A DNA stretch of 24,595 nt from a virus. The stretch spans positions 1 to 24,595 of the IMG/VR virus record IMGVR_UViG_3300010371_000110, one strand, 5' to 3'. Below, one piece after another: positions 14,280-21,916 of the stretch; the first letter of the stretch is position 1, and each line of letters starts with the position of its first letter. Made by a program: the position numbers and the translations under genes. The notes below the pieces were generated by a model. The model was not told the DNA's origin, did not search any database, and saw only the letters and a program-made list of their open reading frames with translations.

Positions 14280-15583
14280 TGGCAACGATACTTCTGCCTG
14301 GCCAAACGACTTGGGAAGGCGAGCGCGACGATGAAGGGCACCGCGAGTACAAGGTCACATTCCGCGTCCAGGGCAGTACCTTAGACGGCCCGGCCAACGT
14401 CCTACAAACTCCAGGTCTGCCCGTCTTTGGCACCTACTGGGTTATCGACAACGACGCCGATCTCTGGGCATGGTGTCGCTGGCAAGCCTCTGTAAAGCCT
14501 GAAGTAGAAGATGAACCCAACGAGTTTTGGAAAGTTACCTTTACCTTCTCCACCAAGCCACCAGATCGGGATGACCGCGCTTGTAAAGATTCCGAAGTTC
14601 AAGACCCACTCCAGGAACCACCGAAAATCAATGGCAGCTTTGTCGTCTACTCGGAAGAAGCGACCAAAGATCGCTTTGGCCGTCCGATCCTCAACTCTGC
14701 TTTCGAGCGCTTACGTGGTCCTCAAGTCGAGTTTGACGCCAACCGGCCACAAGTCAAGATCGAGATGAATGTAGCGCAGCTTGACTTCGCCTTTCTCTCG
14801 GTGATGGGTAACTCCGTCAACGACCAAGAACTGTGGGGAATGCCCGCGCGCTGCATTAAGCTGTCTGAGATTGAATGGGAACGCCGCTATTACGGAACCT
14901 GCTACATTTACTACACGCTCCACTTGACCTTTGACATCCGCGCCGATAGCTTCGACCGTGACTTGCTTGACGAAGCCACCAAAGTCCTATCTGGCCACTG
15001 GGACGGAGCCACCGGAGCCTACTTCCTCGATCCGATTAACGGCTCTCCCCCCGTTGCTTCTAATCCGCAACATTTTGTGCGCTTTAAGGATCGGCTTGGT
15101 AATCCGATGAAGGGCATCCTTAACGGCGCTGGTCTTCCGGCTGGTGTCCAGGTCGGTACAGGCACCGATAGTGGCCTATTTATCTTGCCCTTTATAAATC
15201 CGGGGCTACAACCTACACCGCCAGCAGCGCCGTGGGTCTTTATTGGACCAAACATTTCGGACAACGTAGAAGACTGGAACATAATAACCACCTATCAAGC
15301 TGGCTCGGTTGTTAACTCTGGCACGACGCAAGAAGGCGCGGCTGCCTACTGGATCGCTCTTCAACAAAATAAAGCAAAGCTACCGGGCGCTTCTGGTTCC
15401 TCTTCGTACTGGCTCTTTATCGGCGCGGCTGCTCCGCATAATATGGGCATCTACAAAGCCTCTACAAGCTATCAAACCGCCGATTACGTAGCGCTTCCGC
15501 ACACAACCACGGAAGGCTTTGTCCACGTTGAGAAATATACAGAAGTCGATTTTACCCAACTGGGGATACCGCTTGTCTTTTAA
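14279..15583 (+). CDS. Tail-tip protein with C-terminal carbohydrate-binding-like module
   Basis: A 434-residue protein with a GTG start overlapping the tape measure stop (TAGTG). The N-terminal ~110 residues are beta-rich (REYKVTFRVQG, EFWKVTFTFSTKPP). The middle includes VKIEMNVAQLDFAFLSVMGN and the Tyr-rich YYGTCYIYYTLHLTFDI. At about 333-382, TYQAGSVVNSG ... YWIALQQNK ... SSYWLFIG resembles the short aromatic modules (CBM5/12-like) that bind polysaccharide, and a second partial copy appears at 392-420. Position after the tape measure suggests a distal tail or tip protein contacting host surface sugar. The tail-tip role comes from synteny; the sugar-binding module from pattern only. Confidence 0.5.
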   Translation: MATILLPGQTTWEGERDDEGHREYKVTFRVQGSTLDGPANVLQTPGLPVFGTYWVIDNDADLWAWCRWQASVKPEVEDEPNEFWKVTFTFSTKPPDRDDRACKDSEVQDPLQEPPKINGSFVVYSEEATKDRFGRPILNSAFERLRGPQVEFDANRPQVKIEMNVAQLDFAFLSVMGNSVNDQELWGMPARCIKLSEIEWERRYYGTCYIYYTLHLTFDIRADSFDRDLLDEATKVLSGHWDGATGAYFLDPINGSPPVASNPQHFVRFKDRLGNPMKGILNGAGLPAGVQVGTGTDSGLFILPFINPGLQPTPPAAPWVFIGPNISDNVEDWNIITTYQAGSVVNSGTTQEGAAAYWIALQQNKAKLPGASGSSSYWLFIGAAAPHNMGIYKASTSYQTADYVALPHTTTEGFVHVEKYTEVDFTQLGIPLVF

Positions 15584-15592
15584 GGAGTAACC

Positions 15593-16012
15593 ATGTCCGC
15601 GCGTGTAACTGCCAACCTCCAGATTGTTCAGGGCGGGCTTTCCTACCAGAGTCAACCCTCTGCTTTTCAACCTTCCGTCTCTGGAACAAATGGCCCGACT
15701 CCAGGCGCGGTAACGATTACAACGAGTGGCACGGACATTAGCCTAGCCCAGCTTGACGCTATGGGCGGTTTGTGTGTACTATGTAACATCGATTCGACGA
15801 ACTACGTTACGGTAGGCATCCGCGATAACGTGACGAACGAGTTCTACCCGATAGTTGAACTGCTCCCCACTGAATTTTATGTTGTGCGCCTTTCGCGCAA
15901 ACTACCTAAAGCAGAAGCCGGCACCGGAACTTTCTCCGGTACTCGTTCCACTCTTCACGCCAAAGCTGATACGGCTAATGTCATTCTCCGTATCGATGCC
16001 TTCGACCCTTAA
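15593..16012 (+). CDS. Small beta-rich tail-associated protein
   Basis: This 139-residue protein has an ATG directly preceded by GGAGTAACC. It is mostly beta-type, with strands such as GAVTITTSGTDISLAQLD, TNYVTVGIRDN and YPIVELLPTEFYVVRLSRK, and it ends in VILRIDAFDP. The pattern of a small beta-sandwich with the text NIDSTNYVTVG recurs in phage tail/tip clusters. It probably contributes to the tail tip or a fibre assembly. No catalytic motif or membrane segment was seen. Confidence 0.5.
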   Translation: MSARVTANLQIVQGGLSYQSQPSAFQPSVSGTNGPTPGAVTITTSGTDISLAQLDAMGGLCVLCNIDSTNYVTVGIRDNVTNEFYPIVELLPTEFYVVRLSRKLPKAEAGTGTFSGTRSTLHAKADTANVILRIDAFDP

Positions 16013-16041
16013 AGAATAATGGCCGAAACACCGGAGCAACC

Positions 16042-16602
16042 ATGTCCGAAGATACCGTTCACACTGGAAGCGACAGTTCAAGCGCTACAGAGGAAACTCC
16101 ATCGCGCGAAATTAAGGCGACAACAAAAGCGCGCTTCGGAGTCGTGGAGACGGTCTACTTTCAACAGCCCGAAACCATCCCGGTAGCCGTTGACTCGCGC
16201 TTTACTCGCTGGCTTGACTCGGAAGAACAACCCTACTTGCGGCAGGCCAAGATCGGCCAGGACTGGCAAGAGGTTGATGTTGGCTGGATCGAAAATCTGC
16301 CCGTCAGTCAGCTTGTTCTTCGTAACGATGAGGGTAAGTTCCAAGTCCAACCGACTCCCGAACAGCGTGCCCTTGTTATGGGACGCATTCTGGAGCTAGC
16401 CATCCTGCCTCGTCCCGATGCGTCGGACCTGACCAAATGCCGCACCATGCGCAGCCCTCCCAAGCGAGAGACACCGCCTCTATCCTTTGCCGTTCTCCGT
16501 CCCGGTCAATCCTTGCGCTTTGAGCCAGTGGACGCTAACCGACTTGTTATCCGTTGTAGATCGGGTATCGCTCGGCTAACCCTGTTCGCTATCCCTGCTT
16601 AA
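16042..16602 (+). CDS. Hypothetical tail-region protein
   Basis: A 186-residue protein whose ATG directly follows GGAGCAACC. The N-terminus is Ser/Thr/Glu-rich and probably disordered (HTGSDSSSATEETPSREI). A central domain (PVAVDSRFTRWLDSEEQPYL, then VGWIENLPVSQLVLRNDEGK) and a C-terminal beta segment (LSFAVLRPGQSLRFEPVD, RLVIRCRSGIARLTLFAIPA) follow. Its stop overlaps the next start by one base (TAATG), coupling it to the mucin-like protein, so it may be an attachment or assembly partner of that adhesin. No family recognised. Confidence 0.5.
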   Translation: MSEDTVHTGSDSSSATEETPSREIKATTKARFGVVETVYFQQPETIPVAVDSRFTRWLDSEEQPYLRQAKIGQDWQEVDVGWIENLPVSQLVLRNDEGKFQVQPTPEQRALVMGRILELAILPRPDASDLTKCRTMRSPPKRETPPLSFAVLRPGQSLRFEPVDANRLVIRCRSGIARLTLFAIPA

Positions 16603-18806
16603 TGTCCGATGCTTTTTTCGTTCTCAGCGAGAGCGATAGACAACAGCTTAAAAGGCTCTTAAACCTCGTCAAGACGGCTCCGCGCAATACGCGCAACCGA
16701 GACGCGGTGGAAGAGGAAGTTGGTTGGGGCGCAGAGCTTTATGTGGCTCTGACTCCATCAGGCGGCATTAACGCGGCTCTCTCTTCCGCGTCCTGTCCGA
16801 TCTATCAGCTTCTTCCCAACTGGGCACTAACTCCCCCGGCTGGAACGCTCCAGCAGATCGGCGGTACGAGCCAAACCGTCTTTGCCCTCAATCCCATCCC
16901 CGGCTCGACTTGGGTTTTAGTCTCACGCGACCGCTACGGCGTGTGGTGGGTTGTCGCTGAAGCAGTAGGTACAACCAGCACCACGACCAGCACTTCCACG
17001 ACTCCCCCGCCCTGTCAGGGAAGCTGTACGTTCATCTGGTCAGGAAGCGCCTGGCAAATCCAGTCCTACGGCTGTACGCCGTCTAGCTGCGCTTGTATCT
17101 CACCTACGATTGTTGGTACGAAAACAGGTCAAACGACTACCACCAATTGCAACGGTTCCAGTACCACAACCACGACCACAACTAGCGCTCCCTGTACGGG
17201 TAGCTGTGTCTACAACTGGTCGCCTGGCACGGGCTGGGTACTAAATACTTCGACTTGCTCTGGCGGTTGTCAGTGCGAGACGCCACAGTATTGCCCCTGC
17301 ACGAACGCGGGTGGAGAATGCACACAAACCTACTGTGTGTCTAATTCCTACTACGTACCACCGCAACCGTGGTGTCCGAATGGTTCCTCAACCACGACCA
17401 CGGGAACGCCGACAACCACAACGCAACCGCCCGCTTGCACCACAACCATCTCACCGAGTTGCTCGGCCTGTACGTGGTTCTGGAACGGTCTGGGCTGGTA
17501 TCAGGTAACAAATGGCTGTGTGGCAACAAACTGCTTCTGTCCAGGTCCGGGTAACGTCACTCCATCGGATTGCTATGTCTTTAGCGTTCCCTGTCAAACA
17601 GTACCACCACCACCGCCCCCCTCTTGCGGAGGCTATTGCAACTGGACTTGGGACGGGTTTGCTTGGGTATTAACTCTTGGCGGTTGCACAAGCTATGGAG
17701 CCGTAACGGGCTGCGGTTGCTCTTGTCCCTCTCCGTCTATAGCTGGCTCGTACTGCGGCGCGACAACGCAAACCTCTTGCGGTTGGAACGGTTGTCCTGG
17801 CGGCACTACTCCCCCGCCCTGTACCCTTCCCTGTCCGTGGCAATGCCCGACAACCACCGTACCACCAACAACGACGCCCGCGCCCTGTTCAGGCAACTGC
17901 TGCTTCAGTTGGAATGGCTCAGCTTGGATACAGACGGCCAATAATTGTACGAGCGGAGGCGCTCCTGGCTGTGGCTGTTGTCCTCCTGGCTACGCGGGAC
18001 AAGCGACGTGCGAAACGGCCCAAACTTCTTGTGCTAACCCGCCTACTTGCGTTACCAGTACCACGACCACTACGACCACAACCACGACTACCACGACTAC
18101 CCTTTGCGGATATTGTATCTACCTTTATGGAGTATTTGGCAACGTCACAAACGTAACGAACCTCTGTAACTCGAATTGCACCTGTCCCGGCGCGCCTCCC
18201 CCGCCTATTGGTGGTGTCGGTACGATTAAAGCGAACTGCATCCCCACGACAACAACTACCCCGCCCCCCTGTGGTAGCTGTACATACCAATGCGCTCCTG
18301 GCAACTACTGGACTTTACAGAGCGTCAACTGTTCGGGTAGTTGCCAATGTCTGTTCCTGTCGAATACTGTCTACTGTCCTATTGTGGGGCAAACCCAGAG
18401 CTTTAACTGTAGTAACGTCTGTGTCAATTGCGGTGGACTTCCAAACGTCACGCTACCCTGTCCAGCCACAACGACAATAGCGCCTATCTCTTGCGGGCAA
18501 TGTATCTGGAACTGCGGTTATGGTCTTCAGTGGACTCTTTACGTTGGCTGCGCACAGCCCGGTTGCACTTGCGACACGCCAGCCGGCCAATGCGATTGCT
18601 GTTGCAATCAGACCGCTGTGACCAACTGTAGAACGACTACGACCACGCAACCGCCTCCGGTCTGCGGCACTTGTACCTTTACCTGGACTGGTTCTAGCTG
18701 GAGTACTCCGACAAACAATTGCCATACAGGAAGTGGCTGTATCTGCCGCGCGCCTACCTTTAACGGTACAACGCCCGGTCAGCAAGCGACAACCAACTGT
18801 TCATAG
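16602..18806 (+). CDS. Mucin-like tail adhesin: nine Cys-rich modules on Thr/Pro linkers
   Basis: A 734-residue protein, coupled to the previous gene (TAATG). Residues 1-123 form a non-repetitive domain (for example STWVLVSRDRYGVWWVVAEA) that probably joins it to the virion. From 124 to the end there are nine modules of about 45-60 residues, starting near residues 138, 198, 279, 342, 429, 502, 557, 631 and 688. Each has a core of roughly C-x2-3-C, one or two Trp, Cys, then C-x-C and a final Cys; about 80 Cys in all. Linkers are Thr/Pro/Ser-rich, one with 14 consecutive Thr. No signal peptide is seen. This build recalls mucins: rigid, disulfide-bonded knobs on potentially O-glycosylated stalks. 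The next gene is a glycosyltransferase. Confidence 0.7.
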   Translation: MSDAFFVLSESDRQQLKRLLNLVKTAPRNTRNRDAVEEEVGWGAELYVALTPSGGINAALSSASCPIYQLLPNWALTPPAGTLQQIGGTSQTVFALNPIPGSTWVLVSRDRYGVWWVVAEAVGTTSTTTSTSTTPPPCQGSCTFIWSGSAWQIQSYGCTPSSCACISPTIVGTKTGQTTTTNCNGSSTTTTTTTSAPCTGSCVYNWSPGTGWVLNTSTCSGGCQCETPQYCPCTNAGGECTQTYCVSNSYYVPPQPWCPNGSSTTTTGTPTTTTQPPACTTTISPSCSACTWFWNGLGWYQVTNGCVATNCFCPGPGNVTPSDCYVFSVPCQTVPPPPPPSCGGYCNWTWDGFAWVLTLGGCTSYGAVTGCGCSCPSPSIAGSYCGATTQTSCGWNGCPGGTTPPPCTLPCPWQCPTTTVPPTTTPAPCSGNCCFSWNGSAWIQTANNCTSGGAPGCGCCPPGYAGQATCETAQTSCANPPTCVTSTTTTTTTTTTTTTTLCGYCIYLYGVFGNVTNVTNLCNSNCTCPGAPPPPIGGVGTIKANCIPTTTTTPPPCGSCTYQCAPGNYWTLQSVNCSGSCQCLFLSNTVYCPIVGQTQSFNCSNVCVNCGGLPNVTLPCPATTTIAPISCGQCIWNCGYGLQWTLYVGCAQPGCTCDTPAGQCDCCCNQTAVTNCRTTTTTQPPPVCGTCTFTWTGSSWSTPTNNCHTGSGCICRAPTFNGTTPGQQATTNCS
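17013..18803 (+). repeat. Nine tandem Cys-rich protein modules
   Basis: The protein-level repeat reads approximately C-x-G-x-C-x-[WY]-x-W-x-G-x-x-W, later C, C-x-C and a terminal Cys, with one to six extra cysteines in several copies (modules 2, 4, 5, 7 and 8 are the most Cys-rich). The copies have diverged at DNA level, so this is an old duplication held by selection rather than a recent tandem expansion. The copies at 138, 198 and 688 are closest to the consensus. Confidence 0.7.
18060..18101 (+). repeat. Run of 14 threonine codons
   Basis: Residues 487-500 of the mucin-like protein are all Thr, encoded by a mixture of ACC, ACG, ACT and ACA. The mixed codons argue that threonine itself is selected, rather than replication slippage of one triplet. 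Shorter Thr runs occur in the other linkers. Confidence 0.8.
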
Positions 18807-18825
18807 TTCGCCCTAGGAGCAACCA

Positions 18826-21366
18826 ATGACCGATTACAAGTCTCTCCTTACCGTGGGGATGGCTACCTACGATGATTTTGACGGAGTGTATTTCACTCTC
18901 CAAGCGCTTGCTACCTATCACGCGCCCTGTCAATACCTTGTCATTGACAACGCACCACAGGGTTGCCAGCGCACTAACCATGCGACCTTGGCTGTGGGTG
19001 GAACCTATCTGCACCGTCCCGATCTGGTGGGAACAAGCGCTCCGCGTGATGCCCTTTTCCGTCTGGCCAAAACGCCGTGGGTACTATGTATTGACAGTCA
19101 CGTTCTTTTAGAACCGGGAGCCATTACCGATCTCATTGCGTTCATCAAAAAGTATCCAGACTCCAGGGATTTACTCCAAGGTCCGCTCGTCTATGACGAC
19201 GGCAAGACGGTCGTGACCCACTGGCGCATGACCAATCCCCCCGGTCTTTGGGGCGTCTGGGACACTGCCTGGGAGAACACCAAAGGCCGACTGTTCACGA
19301 TTGGCGCTCCCGATAAGAACGGTCAGCCAACTCTACCTAACCTTGACGGTGGACAGTCGGATATGCCTGCTCCAAAAGCGCGAGCAGGAGAGACGCTTGA
19401 GGATGCGCTACGGCGGGTCGGTTGCCGCAAAGTCCCTGACTTGTCCTTTGACATTCCCATGCAAGGGCTTGGCCTCTTCGCTATGCGTAAAGATGCCTGG
19501 CCTGGCTTCAATCCTCTCTTTCGCGGGTTTGGTGGCGAAGAGGGCTACTTGCACGAAAAGGTACGGCAAGCAGGAGGACGCGCGCTTTGTCTTCCTACTC
19601 TGCGCTGGCGGCATCGTTTTCGCCACACGGAAGCGGGCCATCCTGGACCGTCTTACAACCCTCAGCTAGAGGATCATGTCTGGAACCTTCTCATTGGCCA
19701 CCGTGAACTCGGTATCCAGGCTATTCCGCAAATCGATCAGGATTTTGGTCAGCGCTTGCCATCCGGCAAGTTCCAGGCACTTACTAAAGAATCGCAAGAG
19801 AAACAGCCACTCCATCGACCAATTGAGCGTAAGCGATTGAAGCTCTTAGGAGTTTGGTACACGAACAACGCCGCGCCGGAAAAGCTACTCCAAAGCTCGC
19901 TTCAGTCTATTAAACGAGCGCAAGGCGAGACGATGTACCATGACGTAGTGATTGGTGTCTCGGCCTGGAAGCCAATCCCCAATAACCCTTTCCAGACAAA
20001 CACGCTCTACTTAAAGCCTCAAGCAGAAGGTCATGCCGCTATCCTGTCTCAGATTCATACAGCCATGACCGCATCGGGGGCCAAGAACGACTTCGACGGA
20101 ATCTTGTTCTTAGAACACGATGTCCTTTACCCGCCCGATTACTTTGACCGCATGGGCAATGCACTCATAACCAACCCCGTTGCCAGCAATCTTGACTATG
20201 AGGGCATGAATGAGACAGGATGGCTCCGTGTCAAAGAGCGCCATGAACCGATGCACCAACTGGGAATGATTGCTCACGTCGCTCTTGAGAACTTAGAGCG
20301 CTGCCGTATCGAGTGTGCGGAAAAGGGTTGGTGTCTTCTAGAGCCACAGGGCGACCGTACCGACTGGGCGCGCCTACCTTTCCGTGGCCTCATGCCGTCA
20401 ATCCACGTCAACCATCCCAAACGCTTTACAAGTCATGGCGAAGTATGCTATGAGGCTAGTTCGCAAGGTCGTCTTCAGCATCCCTTCTGGGGCGACTATC
20501 GGCAGTATTGGCCATTAGAAGCCAAACCCGCCGTTGCGCAAAGCTGCGGCACTTGTGGAGGTCAGCCACCCCAACCGATTGTCACAGCTTCTAGCCTTGA
20601 AGAATGGTTTGAGCAAACGAAAGCACGTCCGTCAGACTTCCACGAACATATGGACACAATGCGTGACCTGGCTTCCCAGTCCAAGGTTTGCGTTGAGCTA
20701 TCCGCTTGGGGCAAGCCCGCGCTATTGGCAATGGCAGCCGGCAAACCGGATAAGCTACTTAGCATTTGTCACGCTCCGAAGGGAGAATGGACGATCCTCG
20801 ATAAGCTCTTGCCTGGATTTGAAGGCATCGTTAGCGAAAGTCTGAAATCTACTCCAGTTACTTGCGATCTGCTCTTTATCGACACGCTCCATCAGGCCGA
20901 ACGGCTACACGACGAACTAGAGCGCTGGGCACCCTACTGCAAAAAGTGGATCGCGGTTCACTGTACGCGCACCTATGGCGAAGTCGGCGATCACGGCGGG
21001 CCAGGAGTTCTACCCGCTATCCGGCGCTACATCAAAGACCATCCTGAATGGTCCGTGAAATGGCACCGCCACGAAAACCACGGTCTGATTTTGATGACCT
21101 GCGACCCCGCCGACAAGAAAGCGCTGCCATCCAAATGGAAGCAAGCAGTCAACGCGGCCAAGGCCAGTTGGCGCGCTGGTCAGTCTGTTCTCGGCAACAT
21201 GGGCGAATGGGCAGGTACTCTCAAGCAAGATGAGCGCTTGGCTCTATGCCTTGTCTGCGAGTCCCTAAACGGTGGAGCCTGCGCTGAGTGTGGTTGCCCG
21301 GTTGAGAATAAGTCGAGCTTTCCTACTGAAGAGTGTCCGCTAGGAAGGTGGACTAAAAATGCTTGA
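18826..21366 (+). CDS. Multi-domain glycosyltransferase (GT27-like + second GT-A + methyltransferase-like + Cys cluster)
   Basis: An 846-residue protein starting after GGAGCAACC. Residues 1-300 are a GT-A glycosyltransferase: the start LLTVGMATYDD, the metal motif D90-S91-H92 in WVLCIDSHVLLEPGA, the acceptor-side segment GFGGEEGYLHEK and H263 in WRHRFRH. A DxH motif with a distal His followed by -x-F-R is the Mn-site pattern of polypeptide GalNAc-transferases (GT27). Residues 335-560 look like a second GT-A domain (GILFLEHDVLYPPDYFDRM, with E-H-D at 430-432). Residues 600-760 resemble a Methyltransf_24/CmcI-like Rossmann domain (VCVELSAWGK, CDLLFIDTLHQAERLHDELE). C808, C811, C819, C822, C824 and C837 form a C-terminal metal-binding-like cluster similar to DUF6171-type tails. 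Likely substrate: phage or host surface protein; this is inference. Confidence 0.7.
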   Translation: MTDYKSLLTVGMATYDDFDGVYFTLQALATYHAPCQYLVIDNAPQGCQRTNHATLAVGGTYLHRPDLVGTSAPRDALFRLAKTPWVLCIDSHVLLEPGAITDLIAFIKKYPDSRDLLQGPLVYDDGKTVVTHWRMTNPPGLWGVWDTAWENTKGRLFTIGAPDKNGQPTLPNLDGGQSDMPAPKARAGETLEDALRRVGCRKVPDLSFDIPMQGLGLFAMRKDAWPGFNPLFRGFGGEEGYLHEKVRQAGGRALCLPTLRWRHRFRHTEAGHPGPSYNPQLEDHVWNLLIGHRELGIQAIPQIDQDFGQRLPSGKFQALTKESQEKQPLHRPIERKRLKLLGVWYTNNAAPEKLLQSSLQSIKRAQGETMYHDVVIGVSAWKPIPNNPFQTNTLYLKPQAEGHAAILSQIHTAMTASGAKNDFDGILFLEHDVLYPPDYFDRMGNALITNPVASNLDYEGMNETGWLRVKERHEPMHQLGMIAHVALENLERCRIECAEKGWCLLEPQGDRTDWARLPFRGLMPSIHVNHPKRFTSHGEVCYEASSQGRLQHPFWGDYRQYWPLEAKPAVAQSCGTCGGQPPQPIVTASSLEEWFEQTKARPSDFHEHMDTMRDLASQSKVCVELSAWGKPALLAMAAGKPDKLLSICHAPKGEWTILDKLLPGFEGIVSESLKSTPVTCDLLFIDTLHQAERLHDELERWAPYCKKWIAVHCTRTYGEVGDHGGPGVLPAIRRYIKDHPEWSVKWHRHENHGLILMTCDPADKKALPSKWKQAVNAAKASWRAGQSVLGNMGEWAGTLKQDERLALCLVCESLNGGACAECGCPVENKSSFPTEECPLGRWTKNA

Positions 21367-21916
21367 CATTCGAGAGGAACTAGAGCGTTTAAAAAGTACT
21401 CCGCGCGTTTGGAACAACTACAACGCGGAAAATGTGACTCCCGGCCTTATCGAGTTGTGTGAGGAATGGATTCACCCAAACATGGTAATGGCCGAAGTCG
21501 GTTGCTTTCGTGGAGTTAGTACCTCCGTATTTGCTTGCTTTGCACATACAGTATTTGCTGTAGACCCGTGGACACTTGGCATATCTCAGGGCTATGGCGA
21601 GATACCGGCTGATATGATGCGCAAGGCTGAAGACGAGTTCTTAGAGGTTTGCCGCAAGTTCTCTAATATAAGGCGCATCAAAGGGTTTTCCGTTGAAGCT
21701 GCGCAAGACTTCCATCCTCAAATTCTTCACGCTGTTTACTTAGACGGGGCGCACTCTAAGGAGGCCATTTCACAAGATGTACGAGCCTGGCTCCCGAAGA
21801 TAAAGCCCGGTGGTCTTCTTATGGGCCACGACGCTGGACTTGTACCTTTTGGCGATCTGGGACTTCCTTCCGTAACAAAAACCTATTCCGAGTCTTCTTG
21901 GGTTATAAAGCTATGA
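21359..21916 (+). CDS. Class I SAM-dependent methyltransferase (Methyltransf_24-like)
   Basis: A 185-residue protein with an ATG overlapping the end of the glycosyltransferase gene by eight bases. SAM-binding motif I is AEVGCFRGVSTS (E46-V-G-C-F-R-G), followed by the second-strand acidic motif VFAVDPW (D69), D129-G-A-H in VYLDGAHSKEA, and GGLLMGHD (D158) near the end. This order is typical of the Methyltransf_24/CmcI group, which methylates small molecules and sugars. The location between glycosyltransferases suggests glycan O-methylation, for example capping of a sugar on the phage surface protein. The fold is clear; the substrate is inferred from context. Confidence 0.75.
   Translation: MLDIREELERLKSTPRVWNNYNAENVTPGLIELCEEWIHPNMVMAEVGCFRGVSTSVFACFAHTVFAVDPWTLGISQGYGEIPADMMRKAEDEFLEVCRKFSNIRRIKGFSVEAAQDFHPQILHAVYLDGAHSKEAISQDVRAWLPKIKPGGLLMGHDAGLVPFGDLGLPSVTKTYSESSWVIKL

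Noticed and set aside
16978-18101. Possible CRISPR or DNA tandem repeat in the Thr-rich stretches
   Set aside because: Similarity is at protein level only; units differ in length and sequence, and there are no regular direct repeats with unique spacers.
17311-18156. Several 60-106-residue frames inside the mucin-like gene
   Set aside because: They are alternative readings of a low-complexity ACN/Cys-rich region with few stop codons; none has a leader or recognisable sequence.
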